Assembly (NCBI RefSeq): GCF_003058085.1
Contig: NZ_QBUD01000006.1
Location: 62,001 to 126,000 of the forward strand
Direction of reading: 5' to 3'
Source: Yoonia sediminilitoris
Lineage (GTDB): Bacteria > Pseudomonadota > Alphaproteobacteria > Rhodobacterales > Rhodobacteraceae
DNA: 64,000 bases
The position numbers were made by a program, and so were the translations under genes. Shown in pieces: positions 29,009 to 38,087 of this stretch. The notes beneath the pieces were generated by a model. It was given only the letters and a program-made list of their open reading frames with translations. It did not search any database and was not told where the DNA came from. Each line of letters begins with the position of its first letter. The first letter of the stretch is position 1.

Positions 29009-29534
29009 TTAAGCAGCTCGTTCGGCGCCACGCACCGCGCGCCGGAACATGAGCTGCATCAACATATCTCGAGCCTCCTGATCCTGCATGAAGGCATTCT
29101 GCATCGCCCCATCTCGATGGAATGCCTGGATTGTACGGCGTATGAATTCAGCTTCAAATCGAGGTTGAACATCCCTAGGGTCATTGTTTAGAAGCATTTC
29201 CGCCCATGTGTCATCGTCGAGGATATCCTGGTTCACAGCCTCGAAACGGATGTAGTCTTCCTCACTGAACTCTGCTCCATGGCGTGAATTAAAGGCCTCG
29301 ATGATCTCAGAAAGGGTTTTGGCTTCCTCCTCGGTGAACTGGTTCGCACCGAACCAATCGATTGGGCTGAATGAGGCATTGTCATCAGCTCCAAGGCTGG
29401 CATCTTGAGGGTCGCCCTGCTTCTCAAGCTTGTAGGCGTCCAGCTCCAGCATATCAACGGTAACCTCTGCACCCTGAGGTGCCTGACGGGTGTTCGAATT
29501 GTTTCGCTCAATCCAAACGATCGTCCGGAAATCT
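29009..29534 (-). pseudogene. C-terminal fragment, possibly a type I restriction HsdR subunit
   Basis: The reverse frame is open from a breakpoint near 29534 and reads TIVWIERNNSNT, DMLELDAYKLEKQGDPQD, then an acidic helical tail (FTEEEAKTLSEIIEAFNSRH, FEAEFIRRTIQAFHRDGAM) ending AVRGAERAA. LDAYKLEKQG followed by an acidic helical segment is reminiscent of the tail of type I restriction R subunits; I hold this loosely. The inner ATG would give 147 residues, but a full gene is clearly missing upstream, where an unrelated GMC oxidoreductase fragment starts on the other strand. Confidence 0.45.
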
Positions 29535-29536
29535 AG

Positions 29537-29929
29537 CCGGACTATCTTTCAACCGAACGTGACAAGCTGCTCGCGGCACCGGCTGTAAAACTGACCCGAA
29601 AGATTATAGCCCAGCGGGCGCTTTCGTCGCTTGAGGCGGAAGAGTTCAAACTGGTGCCGCAATACCAAGCCGATCACGAACTGGTAAAGACGGCGGGCGA
29701 CATCGCGTCGACAATTTTTCACCCGGTGGTGACGGCACGCATGGGTGCGGATCCGGACGCAGTGGTTGAGGGTGCGCTCCGCGTGAACGGGCTTGCAGGC
29801 ATTCGAGTCGTCGATGCTTCCGTGATGCCGCGCATTACATCCGGCAACACCAATTCTCCGACGATCATAATTGCCGAGAAGGCAGCTGAAATGATCAACG
29901 CCGCAGCGAAATCCCATGCTGGGGTCTAA
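29537..29929 (+). pseudogene. GMC oxidoreductase, C-terminal fragment
   Basis: The forward frame begins at a TAG with PDYLSTERDKLLAAPAVKLT and ends IIAEKAAEMINAAAKSHAGV. It includes FHPVVTARMG with the conserved catalytic His and RITSGNTNSPT with the second conserved Asn. This is the last ~130 residues of a GMC (choline dehydrogenase-type) flavoprotein. The whole FAD-binding N-terminal domain is gone, so it cannot fold as an enzyme. The break point coincides with the end of the reverse-strand fragment on its left. Confidence 0.88.
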
Positions 29930-30324
29930 TTTTCAGTCACCGCGACTGGGAAAAGTAGGCCTTGGGCGTTTCTTTGCAGCGCATTCCACAAGAAACATCC
30001 AAAACGCCTCCCGAAACCATAGATTGCACAAATCGACTAGGAATACAGGCGCGCCGCACGTTAGAGGATTGCCAGCTTCCGACCATACCCAGCGCGAAGG
30101 CGAAGAACGCATTGAGGTCATCAATATGCACGTCGACGCTCTAGGCAATGCGGGCGTCTTCAGCCTGACGCTGGGCCAGTTCGGCCAGCGTGAGAGTGGC
30201 GAACGCGGCGGCCATGGCGGCGGCGGCAAGAAGGGTTTCATTTCGGCTGACCTTTGTTCTGTATCCCGCATCCCAGTGGTGCGATGGGCAGAACAAAGGC
30301 CGGTCAAATTCAGCCGAATAGCGA
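29930..30324. other. gene-poor stretch between the GMC fragment and the LysR gene
   Basis: No convincing gene. On the reverse strand an alanine-rich stretch NETLLAAAAMAAAFATLTLA, like an exported protein's signal, runs into a stop near 30141. After a frame change LNAFFAFALGMVGSWQSSNV follows. These look like pieces of a decayed reverse-strand gene, unidentified. Confidence 0.3.
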
Positions 30325-31221
30325 TCAAAGCACATCCGAGGTTTTTATGTCTTCTACGGCGAAGTCGATCAGCGCGCGGATCTTTCGGGGAAGCGCCCGA
30401 CCCTCCAGATAGACGGCGTTCACGGCTGTCGTGTCGCCGGCATAGGCCTCCATCAGCTCGACAAGGGTGCCGGCTGAAAGCCCATCACAAATCGCAAAAC
30501 GAGGGGCGTAGGCGATGCCTAACCCGTTGGCAGCCAACTCTACCGCTGCACGGGCGGAATTGACATGGAAGCGCCCCTGCACCTGCGCTTCCAAATGCCC
30601 TTCACCCTTGTGAAAGACCCAGCGGCGTGGCGCGCGGCGGTTGGTGTCAATAATACAGGCATGATGCGCCAGGTCCCGCGGGTGTTCGGGGCGGCCCTGC
30701 TTGGTCAGATAGGCCGGGCTTGCGACCAGAAGAGAGCGAAGTTCGCCCAATTTGCGTTCCTTGAGCGAGAGCATCTCGGACCGCCCTATGCGGAAGGCAA
30801 GGTCGATACCGTCGCGAGCAAGGTCAGCATAACTGTCGCTCAGGCGCAAATCGAAGGTGAGGCCGGGATGGCCCTCGGCAAACCGTCGCAGCATCCCGAC
30901 GACGTATAGCTCGCCGAAGGTGACCGGTGCGGAAATGCGGATGACCCCGGAAAAACCGCGCGAGCCCTCGGCCACTTCGGCCAGAAGATCATCAAGATCG
31001 TCAAGCAAAGCGGGAGCACGGGTCAGAAGGTCCTCCCCCGCCGGGGTGAGGCCGACCTTGCGCGTGGTGCGCTGAAAGAGCCGCACGCCAAGCCGCCTCT
31101 CCAACTCGGCTACGTATTTGGAGGTCAACCGGTTTGACACCCCGAGCTGAACGGCGGCGGCGGTGAAGGAACCGGTCTGTGCGGTGGCCACAAAGGCCTT
31201 GAGTTCATCAGTAAGGTCCAT
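30325..31221 (-). CDS. LysR-family transcriptional regulator
   Basis: A 298-residue LysR regulator of the CrgA/YhjC-like group. It has the winged HTH in residues 1-60 (FVATAQTGSFTAAAVQLGVSNRLTSKYVAELE) and a periplasmic-binding-like effector domain (ISAPVTFGELYVVGMLRRFAEGHP, DLAFRIG, ANGLGIAYAPRFAI). It is divergent from the oxidoreductase remnant, doxX, dioxygenase and glutathione-reductase-like genes. This is the usual arrangement for autoregulation and control of that cluster, probably in response to quinones or other electrophiles. Confidence 0.9.
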   Translation of the reverse strand: MDLTDELKAFVATAQTGSFTAAAVQLGVSNRLTSKYVAELERRLGVRLFQRTTRKVGLTPAGEDLLTRAPALLDDLDDLLAEVAEGSRGFSGVIRISAPVTFGELYVVGMLRRFAEGHPGLTFDLRLSDSYADLARDGIDLAFRIGRSEMLSLKERKLGELRSLLVASPAYLTKQGRPEHPRDLAHHACIIDTNRRAPRRWVFHKGEGHLEAQVQGRFHVNSARAAVELAANGLGIAYAPRFAICDGLSAGTLVELMEAYAGDTTAVNAVYLEGRALPRKIRALIDFAVEDIKTSDVL

Positions 31222-31237
31222 GGCTGCAAATTGCGAA

Positions 31238-31279
31238 CATTTTGTTGATAGTCATTCAATAACTTCGCCATTTTGTTGA
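31238..31279. promoter_or_regulatory. candidate LysR binding region
   Basis: In the divergent gap, TTGATAGTCATTCAA (31245-31259) has the T-N11-A dyad typical of LysR sites. The 11-mer CATTTTGTTGA occurs twice (31238-31248 and 31269-31279), spaced 31 bp apart, three helical turns. Confidence 0.5.
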
Positions 31280-31349
31280 ATGTTTGCAAGCCGTAAACAA
31301 GGGGCAGAACGCAAGTCGCATAGCGCTGCGGGAAAAAAGGAAAACAGAC

Positions 31350-31622
31350 ATGAAAATTGCAGTTATTGGAAATGGGAATGCCGGGTCAGGACTTGCCGCA
31401 GTGTTACCCGAGGCCGGGCACGATGTGGGCGTTTATGGCCGGGGTGACGATCTGGCACGCGAACGCGTGAAGCGCCTCGCGGGAGAGATCGGCCTTGTTC
31501 CCTTTGATGCCGGACCACTGAAAAACGCCCGCTACCTCGAGTCGATGGGCTTCACGAACATCCAGTTCGGCGACTTACTTGGCCACGGCGACGAGAACGC
31601 GCCGCAATGGCTTGCTACCTGA
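31350..31622 (+). pseudogene. NADPH-dependent F420 reductase-like gene with internal deletion
   Basis: The 90-codon frame begins with a perfect NAD(P)-binding start, KIAVIGNGNAGSGLAAVLPE, and continues AGHDVGVYGRGDDLARERVKRLAGEIGLVPFDAGPLKNARYLESM. In the family these two parts are separated by about 100 residues. The central part is therefore missing without loss of frame, and the normal C-terminus is replaced by a short tail. It keeps a purine-rich ribosome site (AAAAAAGG) and might still be translated, but the product lacks most of the nucleotide-binding fold. Confidence 0.7.
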
Positions 31623-31640
31623 GCTTTAGAGGGAGACAAG

Positions 31641-32066
31641 ATGATGACCAAATTTTCCAATGCCGAATACGCGGCGACCGTGCTGCGCGTGTCGACCGGT
31701 GTGTTGTTTCTGGCCCACGGGCTTCTGAAAGTGAACGTGTTCACCGTTGCGGGCACCGTCGGCTATTTCGAGAGCCTCGGCCTTCCCGGATTTTTCGCCT
31801 ATCTTACCATCTTCGCCGAGCTGGCGGGGGGTGCGGCCTTGATCATGGGCCTGGCCACCCGGTTGGCCGCGCTGGGGTTGATCCCCGTACTGCTAGGCGC
31901 GACCTGGGTGCACTCGGCCAACGGCTGGCTGTTTTCGGGTGAAGGCGGCGGATGGGAATTCCCGCTTTACTGGGCCTTTGTGCTTGGAGCCATCGCCCTG
32001 CTCGGAAGCGGCGCCTATGCGTTAAAAATCCCAGGCCTGCAAAACGTGTTGGGCCGTTTCGCCTGA
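31641..32066 (+). CDS. DoxX family membrane protein
   Basis: A 141-residue, four-helix inner-membrane protein of the DoxX/MauE superfamily (LRVSTGVLFLAHGLLKV, FFAYLTIFAELAGGAALIMGLATRLAALGLIPVLLGA, WVHSANGWLF). DoxX relatives are linked to quinone-dependent oxidation and stress resistance but most lack a proven activity. It is preceded by GGGAG, lies 18 bp after the truncated reductase and 50 bp before the dioxygenase gene, and is probably in one LysR-controlled operon. Confidence 0.9.
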   Translation: MMTKFSNAEYAATVLRVSTGVLFLAHGLLKVNVFTVAGTVGYFESLGLPGFFAYLTIFAELAGGAALIMGLATRLAALGLIPVLLGATWVHSANGWLFSGEGGGWEFPLYWAFVLGAIALLGSGAYALKIPGLQNVLGRFA

Positions 32067-32116
32067 GCCATCGGGGGTGCCAAGAGGTGCCCTCACGCGA
32101 CCTACGGAGTAATTTC

Positions 32117-32947
32117 ATGTCTACTGCACAAGCCCTCAACGACCTAAAGGAGCAGCTCTCTCCGAGCGATCGGATGCCGCTTGTTTTTCTCGGTCATGGC
32201 AGCCCAATGAATGCCATCGAAGATACCGAATACAGCCGCGCCTGGACAAAGCTGGGCCGCACACTGCCTCGGCCCAAGGCGATCCTTGTTGTTTCGGCAC
32301 ATTGGATGACCAAGGGAACGACGCTGGTGGACGTTTCGGCCATGCCACGCACAATCCACGATTTCTACGGGTTTCCGGAAGCGCTTTTCGCAGAGCAGTA
32401 CCCCGCCAAAGGTAAACCGGGGCTGGCGCGCGAAGTGGTTTCGCTGCTGGCCAGCCACCATGCGGAGGAAGACGATACCTGGGGCCTCGACCACGGGGCC
32501 TGGACGGTGCTGAAATACCTGTATCCTGATGCCGACGTTCCGGTGTTTCAGGTCTCGATCGACATGGGACGGGACCTTGATTACCAGCTTCAGATCGGCA
32601 AGGCGCTCTCAGACCTGCGCGATCGGGGTGTTCTGATCCTCGGGTCGGGCAACATCGTGCACAACCTGCGCGCCGTCCGTTGGGATGCGGGCAGCGCGCC
32701 GCATGAATTCGCACTTGAATTCGACACGCTCTTCGCTGAAAAGCTGGAGGATCGCAATTTTGCAGCACTGGCCGACCGGGAACGTCTGGGATCGTTGCTG
32801 CGCATGGCACATCCTTCGGTAGATCACTACCTGCCCGCACTCACCATTGCAGGCGCCTCTGACAACCGCGACGCGCTGACCTTCATGACCGACGATATTG
32901 ACCTGGGATCGATCTCGATGCGCTCTTACGTGTTCCATGCGGCCTGA
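32117..32947 (+). CDS. ygiD: 4,5-DOPA-type extradiol aromatic ring-opening dioxygenase
   Basis: A 276-residue LigB-superfamily enzyme similar to YgiD, a zinc- or iron-dependent dioxygenase cleaving catechol-like rings. Metal and active-site histidines lie in FLGHGSPMNA, VVSAHWMTKGT, WGLDHGAWTVL and GSGNIVHNLR. The start was placed at the ATG 8 nt after GGAG; the frame upstream overlaps doxX. It pairs with the neighbouring glutathionyl-hydroquinone reductase-like gene, suggesting handling of quinones or catechols. Confidence 0.92.
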   Translation: MSTAQALNDLKEQLSPSDRMPLVFLGHGSPMNAIEDTEYSRAWTKLGRTLPRPKAILVVSAHWMTKGTTLVDVSAMPRTIHDFYGFPEALFAEQYPAKGKPGLAREVVSLLASHHAEEDDTWGLDHGAWTVLKYLYPDADVPVFQVSIDMGRDLDYQLQIGKALSDLRDRGVLILGSGNIVHNLRAVRWDAGSAPHEFALEFDTLFAEKLEDRNFAALADRERLGSLLRMAHPSVDHYLPALTIAGASDNRDALTFMTDDIDLGSISMRSYVFHAA

Positions 32948-32960
32948 GGGGGACGAGAAG

Positions 32961-33871
32961 ATGCTGGTCGATGGTAAATGTATGGAAAACGGGCAGCCGA
33001 TGCAAAAGGCCGACGAAAAGGGCCGCTTCGTTCGGCAGGTGTCGCGCTTTCGGAACTGGATCACGCCCGACGGCAGCGCTGGGCCGACCGGCAAGGCTGG
33101 CTTCAAAACCGAAGCTGGACGCTACCGTCTCTATGTCGTGCTGATCTGTCCTTGGGCCTCGCGCACGCTGATTGCACCGCAAACTCAAGGGACTTGATGC
33201 AGTGATCGCCGATCACCGTGGTCGACCCGGTGATCGGCGATCACTGCTGATCCTTTGGCGGCTATCCTGGCAGCGACGAGGACCCACTGTTCGGCGCGCG
33301 CCATATGCACGAGATCTACACCCGCGCCGACCCGCACTTCACCGGGCGTGCCACGGTGCCGGTTCTGTGGGACGAAAAGTTGGGCGTGATGGTGAACATC
33401 GAGAGCGCCGATATCCTGCGCATGTTCGATACTACCTTCGAGCATATCGTGCCGTCCGACTACCGGCTTTACCCTCAGGCGCAGCGCACCGAGATCAACG
33501 CGCTGAATGCCGGGATCTATGACATGCTCGACAATGGCGTTTACAAATATGGCTTTGCGGGCACGCAAGAGGCCTATGACGAGGCCGTGGAGGGCGTCTT
33601 CTCGACGCTGGCGATGTTGGAAGATCGGCTGGAGGGGGACTGCCTTTTCGGCGACCTCCTGACCGAGACCGATATTCGCATTTTCGTCACCCTGATCCGA
33701 TTTGACGCCGCCTATCACGGTCTCTTCAAGACGAACCGCCGACAGATTGCGGCCTATCCCCGGTTGTCGGCTTTGATGACGCGCATTTATCACCTGCCGG
33801 GCATAGCCGAGACGGCGAACATGGATCACATCACGCGCGGCTACCACTCAATCAAGGCGCTCGCCCCATAG
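32961..33871 (+). pseudogene. yqjG: glutathionyl-hydroquinone reductase (YqjG/ECM4-like), frameshifted
   Basis: The start (after GAGGGGGA) and N-terminus (GRFVRQVSRFRNWI, CPWASRTLIA with catalytic Cys) are typical of glutathionyl-hydroquinone reductases. Frame is lost after TLIA at about 33175. RKLKGLDAVI is seen in a second frame, then ITVVDPVIGDH in a third, ended by TGA at 33248. From SFGGYPGSDEDPLF on, the final frame is intact to the stop (TVPVLWDEKLGVMVNIESAD, YKYGFAGTQEAYDEAV). At least one frameshift and one nonsense codon disable it, both at a 19-bp inverted repeat. Confidence 0.88.
33199..33247. repeat. perfect 19-bp inverted repeat inside the broken yqjG-like gene
   Basis: GCAGTGATCGCCGATCACC at 33199-33217 is exactly complementary to 33229-33247, with an 11-bp spacer containing the palindrome GGTCGACC. 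The left arm covers the site of the frameshift and the right arm ends one base before the TGA. Confidence 0.95.
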
Positions 33872-33994
33872 GGCAGCCGTACCACCGGCCCCGACCCAAT
33901 AATGGCGATGATTTTGGCTGAGTAAACGCTGGTACACTGTCCCCTTGGAGCATTGCGCCGGAGCGCGAAGTTCTTCGCTCCGACCGATTGCGGT

Positions 33995-35182
33995 TCAGGT
34001 CACACGGCTCCGTGTCAGATAGACCGGATCATCCCACAGCCGGTTGTCAAGGATATCCTGCAGGATGGTCGCGGCCTGCACGACATCTGCCGCGTCAATG
34101 AATAGGGGGGTGAAGCCAAAGCGCATGACATTCAGTGCCCGGAAGTCACCAATGACCCCCCGCGCAATCAGGGCCTGCATGGCCGGATAACCATTGTCAT
34201 AGGCAAAAGACACCTGACTGCCGCGCTGCGCCCCATTGCGCGGGCTGATCAGGGTTAATGCGGGGCACCGCGTTTCGACCTCTTGAATGAACAGATCACA
34301 TAGCGCGACAGAGGCAGCGCGCACATCACGCATGGTCGTCACGTCCCAGACGTTCAGCGCCTGCTCCAACGCGGCCATTTGCAGCACAGGTGGTGTGCCT
34401 ACGCGCATCCGCTCAATCCCCGCGCCGGGCGTGTATGTCTGGTCAAAAGCAAAGGGGGCAGCATGACCCAGCCAGCCTGCAAGGGCCGGTTTGACAACAT
34501 CCGCCAGATCAGGGCGCACATAGATGAATGCGGGCGCGCCGGGCCCACCGTTAAGGTATTTATAGGTACAGCCCACGGCGAATTCACAATTTGCGGCGGT
34601 CAGATCGACCTCCAGCGCGCCTGCACTGTGGGCCAGATCCCAGACCATAACCGCGCCTGCCCCGTGGGCCGCCTGCGTTATTGCCTGCATATCATGCTTG
34701 CGCCCGGTCCGGTAATCCACCTCTGTCAGCATCACCACGGCAACGCTGTCATCAATCGCATCAGCGACGGCTTCGGGGTCAACCACCTTTAGCCGATAGC
34801 CCTGCCCTTTGAGGTCGATCAGACCTTCGGCCATGTAAAGATCACTGGGGAAATTCCCATTGTCCGACAGGATCACCTTGCGGTCTGGGCGCATGGCCAA
34901 CCCGGCCGCCAGCGCCTGAAAAACCTTGATCGACAAAGTGTCGCCCATCACGACCGACCCTGCAGACGCCCCGATCAAGTGCCCGACCCTATCACCGACG
35001 ACTGCTGGCTGTGCCATCCAGCCGCAACTGTTCCAGCCCTTGATCAACTGGCCGCCCCATTGCGCCACAACCGCATCCTGCACCGCCGCGGCCACACCTT
35101 TCGGCAGGGGGCCAAGCGAATTGCCGTCAAGATAGATCATCCCTTCAGGAATATCGAAAAGATCTTTGCGGGGCAGAGTCAT
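33995..35182 (-). CDS. kynU: kynureninase
   Basis: A PLP enzyme cleaving kynurenine to anthranilate and alanine in tryptophan breakdown. The 395-residue protein begins YLDGNSLGPLPKGV, has the cofactor-binding MVWDLAHSAGALEVDL (Asp and His over the PLP ring), and the Schiff-base lysine in GCTYKYLNGGPGAPAF (Lys208). The start overlaps the stop of the upstream hydrolase by 4 bp (ATGA). Tryptophan dioxygenase (kynA) is not seen nearby. Confidence 0.95.
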   Translation of the reverse strand: MTLPRKDLFDIPEGMIYLDGNSLGPLPKGVAAAVQDAVVAQWGGQLIKGWNSCGWMAQPAVVGDRVGHLIGASAGSVVMGDTLSIKVFQALAAGLAMRPDRKVILSDNGNFPSDLYMAEGLIDLKGQGYRLKVVDPEAVADAIDDSVAVVMLTEVDYRTGRKHDMQAITQAAHGAGAVMVWDLAHSAGALEVDLTAANCEFAVGCTYKYLNGGPGAPAFIYVRPDLADVVKPALAGWLGHAAPFAFDQTYTPGAGIERMRVGTPPVLQMAALEQALNVWDVTTMRDVRAASVALCDLFIQEVETRCPALTLISPRNGAQRGSQVSFAYDNGYPAMQALIARGVIGDFRALNVMRFGFTPLFIDAADVVQAATILQDILDNRLWDDPVYLTRSRVT

Positions 35183-35988
35183 CGGATAACCTCTTGGGTC
35201 AGCGGACCATCGGGCTTGGCCAGCGACCCTATGACCGTAAAATGATCTTGGCCCGCCTCATAGACACTTCGCACATCTGCGCCTTTGCCTGCCCATCGTT
35301 CAGCTGCCATCCGGTTTTGGCGCAGGAACTCTGGCCGCTCATCCGCGCCGACCCAGAAGGTGACCGGCACGCCCGGCGCGGGATCAAGCTCAACCGGGCT
35401 TTCGCGCAATGCCTCGGTTTCAGTCAATTGCAGCGTATCGTTCATGGTCGTCTGCAAAAGCGGCGTCAGGTGATGCACCCCGCTGATCGGAAAAACGCGC
35501 GCAAGCCGTTGGGTGATATCATCGGGCAAGACGCCTTTGCAGGCCATCCGCGCGACCAGATGCCCCCCTGCCGAGTGTCCGGCAAGGACAAGCGGCCCTT
35601 TGGTTTGATCGGCCACGTTACGCACCGCCGCGGTGATGGATTGCGTAATTTCGCTGATCCGCGCTTGTGGTGCCAACGGATAGCTGGGGATTGCCACCTG
35701 CCAGCCATGCGCCAGACAGCCTGCCGCAAGATGCGACCAATATGATTTGTCCATCATGTGCCAATAGCCGCCATGCACAAACACCAGCGTGCCCTTGGGC
35801 GTTCCAACGGGCGCAAAAATATCCATCACCTCGCGTGGATCAGCACCGTAGGTCAGGTCAATCTGCGCCCGGCCCTGCGGCAGCAATTCATCACGCAACC
35901 GTGCGGCCTGTTGCACCCAGTCTGCGCGGATCGCCTCTGCTTCGGGGACGTAGCCCGAATTGTCGAACGCATCATTCCAGTCGATCAT
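35179..35988 (-). CDS. alpha/beta hydrolase, probable arylformamidase
   Basis: A 269-residue alpha/beta hydrolase with oxyanion motif FVHGGYWHM, nucleophile elbow GHSAGGHL, acid region FWVGADERPEF and catalytic His in GQDHFTVIG. Being translationally coupled to kynureninase, it most likely hydrolyses N-formylkynurenine, doing the job of KynB with the eukaryotic-type formamidase fold. The role is inferred from context and fold. The start follows the oligopeptidase B stop by 2 bp; a longer frame lies inside that gene. Confidence 0.85.
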   Translation of the reverse strand: MIDWNDAFDNSGYVPEAEAIRADWVQQAARLRDELLPQGRAQIDLTYGADPREVMDIFAPVGTPKGTLVFVHGGYWHMMDKSYWSHLAAGCLAHGWQVAIPSYPLAPQARISEITQSITAAVRNVADQTKGPLVLAGHSAGGHLVARMACKGVLPDDITQRLARVFPISGVHHLTPLLQTTMNDTLQLTETEALRESPVELDPAPGVPVTFWVGADERPEFLRQNRMAAERWAGKGADVRSVYEAGQDHFTVIGSLAKPDGPLTQEVIR

Positions 35989-35990
35989 TG

Positions 35991-38087
35991 TCACGCTTTC
36001 CCCACCGCCTTGAGAGCAAATGCATAAGACCGCGCCGCATCCTCCAGCGCTGCAAACCGCCCGCTTTTGCCAAAATGCCCGGATGTCATGTTGGTGCGCA
36101 GCAGCAGGATGTTGTCGTCGGTCTTGGTGACGCGCAGTTTCGCCACCCATTTGGCCGGTTCCCAATAGGTGACGCGCGGATCTGACACCCCCGCCGTGAC
36201 CAGCATTGCCGGGTAATCCTGTGCTGTGACATTGTCGTAAGGCGAATATCCTTTGATATCCGCAAACGCGTCTTTGCTTTCAATCGGGTTGCCCCATTGC
36301 GACCATTCGCCGGGTGTCAGGGGCAGCGTGTCGTCAAGGATCGTGTTCAAGACATCGACAAAGGGCACATCGCCAATCATCCCGGCCAACAGGTCCGGAC
36401 GCATGTTCACGACAGACCCCACTAACAATCCGCCTGCAGAGCCGCCCTGAATGACGATCTGGCCCTTGCTGGTGTAGTGGGCCGCAATCAGCGCCTCGGC
36501 TGCGGCGATGAAATCATGGAAGCTATTGACCTTTTTGCCAAATTTTGCGTCCTCGTACCAGGCACGGCCCTTTTCTTCGCCGCCGCGAATATGGGCGATG
36601 GCATAGACAAAGCCGCGATCAACCAGCGACAGGCGGTTGGCCGAAAAGGACGCGGGCATGCTCATCCCGTAGGATCCATAACCATAAAGCAGGCAAGGCG
36701 CGCTGCCATCAATCGCTGTGTCCTTGTGATGCAGGATCGTCACCGGTACGGCAGCCCCGTCATGGCTGGGGGCCATGATGCGTCGCGTGACGTAGTCCGC
36801 GGGGTCGTGACCAGAGGGGATTTCCGTCGTTTTCCGCAAGGTACGCACGCCCGTCTCTAAATCAAAATCAAAAACTTGCCCCGGCGTCGTCGGCGATGAA
36901 TAGGTAAAGCGGAACGCATTGGTATCATATTCGGGGCTGGGGTCCGCGCCCAGCGCATAGGCTTCCTCGTCAAAGGAAATAACCTGATGCGACGTGACCG
37001 GCTGCCCTTTGGCCAGATAGCAGATGCGCGGCAGCGCATTCGCCCGTTCCACCCAGATCATCCAGTCCTTGTGCGCAGACATGCTCACAATCATCCGGCC
37101 GGGTTCGTGCGGCAGCACATCCACCCAGTTTTCGCGCGACGGGGATGCTATTGGGGCTTTCACGATCTTGAAATCAACCGCATCGTCGGCATTGGTGCGG
37201 ATCAGGAAGTGATCGCCTTGTTCTTCAAGTGAGTATTGAATGCCCGCACTGCGCGGCTCGATCAGTTTGGGGGCGGCCTCTGGCGTCTCAGTCGGGATGA
37301 TCCAGACTTCGTTTTCGTCATTCATGCCGGTGTAGATGCCGATAAAGGCGCCTGACCGCGACCGGCCCACACCCAGACCGTAACGGGGGTCTTTTTCTTC
37401 ATAGACCAGAACATCACTGGCGGGATCAGTGCCCAACACATGCCGGAACACTTTGGTCGGGCGGTGGTTTTCATCGACCTTGCTGTAGAACAGGGTCGTA
37501 TTGTCGGCCCACGCGACGGACCCGACATCGGCGATCTGGTAATCACTGTCCTGACCGGTTGCCAAATCGCGGATGTGCAATGAATAAAACTCGGACCCGT
37601 TTGTATCTGCGGCCCATGTCATCAGGCTGTGGCCAGGCGACACTTCGATGTCGCCATATTCGAAATAGTCGTGTGTGGCGGCTTCGGCATTGGCATCAAA
37701 CAACACGGTCTCATCCCCGCCATCGCGCGGGGTGCGCAGATAGACCGGATGTTCCGCCCCTTCCGCGTAGCGCCATTGATACGCATAGGGGCCGTGCTTG
37801 CGGGGGACACTTGAATCGTCTTCCTTGATGCGTCCGCGCATTTCCGCGATCAGCGTTTCCTGCAAAGTGGCAGTGTCGGCCATCGCCGCATCGTAATAGG
37901 CATTCTCAGCCTGCAAATAGGCTTTGATATCCTCGGGCAGTTTGTCAGGCTCGCGCATCGCCTCTTGCCAGTTTTCCGCGCGCAGCCATGCGTAATCATC
38001 ACAAAGCGTGACCCCGTGGAAGGTCGCCGTTGCAGAGCGTTTGTCGGCCAGCGGCGCGCCGTCGATTGCGGGGAATGTCGGCTTCAT
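35991..38087 (-). CDS. ptrB: oligopeptidase B (S9A prolyl oligopeptidase family)
   Basis: A 698-residue cytosolic serine peptidase that cuts short peptides after basic residues. An N-terminal seven-bladed propeller caps the C-terminal hydrolase domain. The triad is visible: nucleophile in IQGGSAGGLLVGS, Asp in VSDPRVTYWEP and His in TSGHFGKSG. Length is normal for the family. Its start overlaps the AbrB-family gene stop by 4 bp, and kynurenine genes follow it directly. Confidence 0.94.
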   Translation of the reverse strand: MKPTFPAIDGAPLADKRSATATFHGVTLCDDYAWLRAENWQEAMREPDKLPEDIKAYLQAENAYYDAAMADTATLQETLIAEMRGRIKEDDSSVPRKHGPYAYQWRYAEGAEHPVYLRTPRDGGDETVLFDANAEAATHDYFEYGDIEVSPGHSLMTWAADTNGSEFYSLHIRDLATGQDSDYQIADVGSVAWADNTTLFYSKVDENHRPTKVFRHVLGTDPASDVLVYEEKDPRYGLGVGRSRSGAFIGIYTGMNDENEVWIIPTETPEAAPKLIEPRSAGIQYSLEEQGDHFLIRTNADDAVDFKIVKAPIASPSRENWVDVLPHEPGRMIVSMSAHKDWMIWVERANALPRICYLAKGQPVTSHQVISFDEEAYALGADPSPEYDTNAFRFTYSSPTTPGQVFDFDLETGVRTLRKTTEIPSGHDPADYVTRRIMAPSHDGAAVPVTILHHKDTAIDGSAPCLLYGYGSYGMSMPASFSANRLSLVDRGFVYAIAHIRGGEEKGRAWYEDAKFGKKVNSFHDFIAAAEALIAAHYTSKGQIVIQGGSAGGLLVGSVVNMRPDLLAGMIGDVPFVDVLNTILDDTLPLTPGEWSQWGNPIESKDAFADIKGYSPYDNVTAQDYPAMLVTAGVSDPRVTYWEPAKWVAKLRVTKTDDNILLLRTNMTSGHFGKSGRFAALEDAARSYAFALKAVGKA

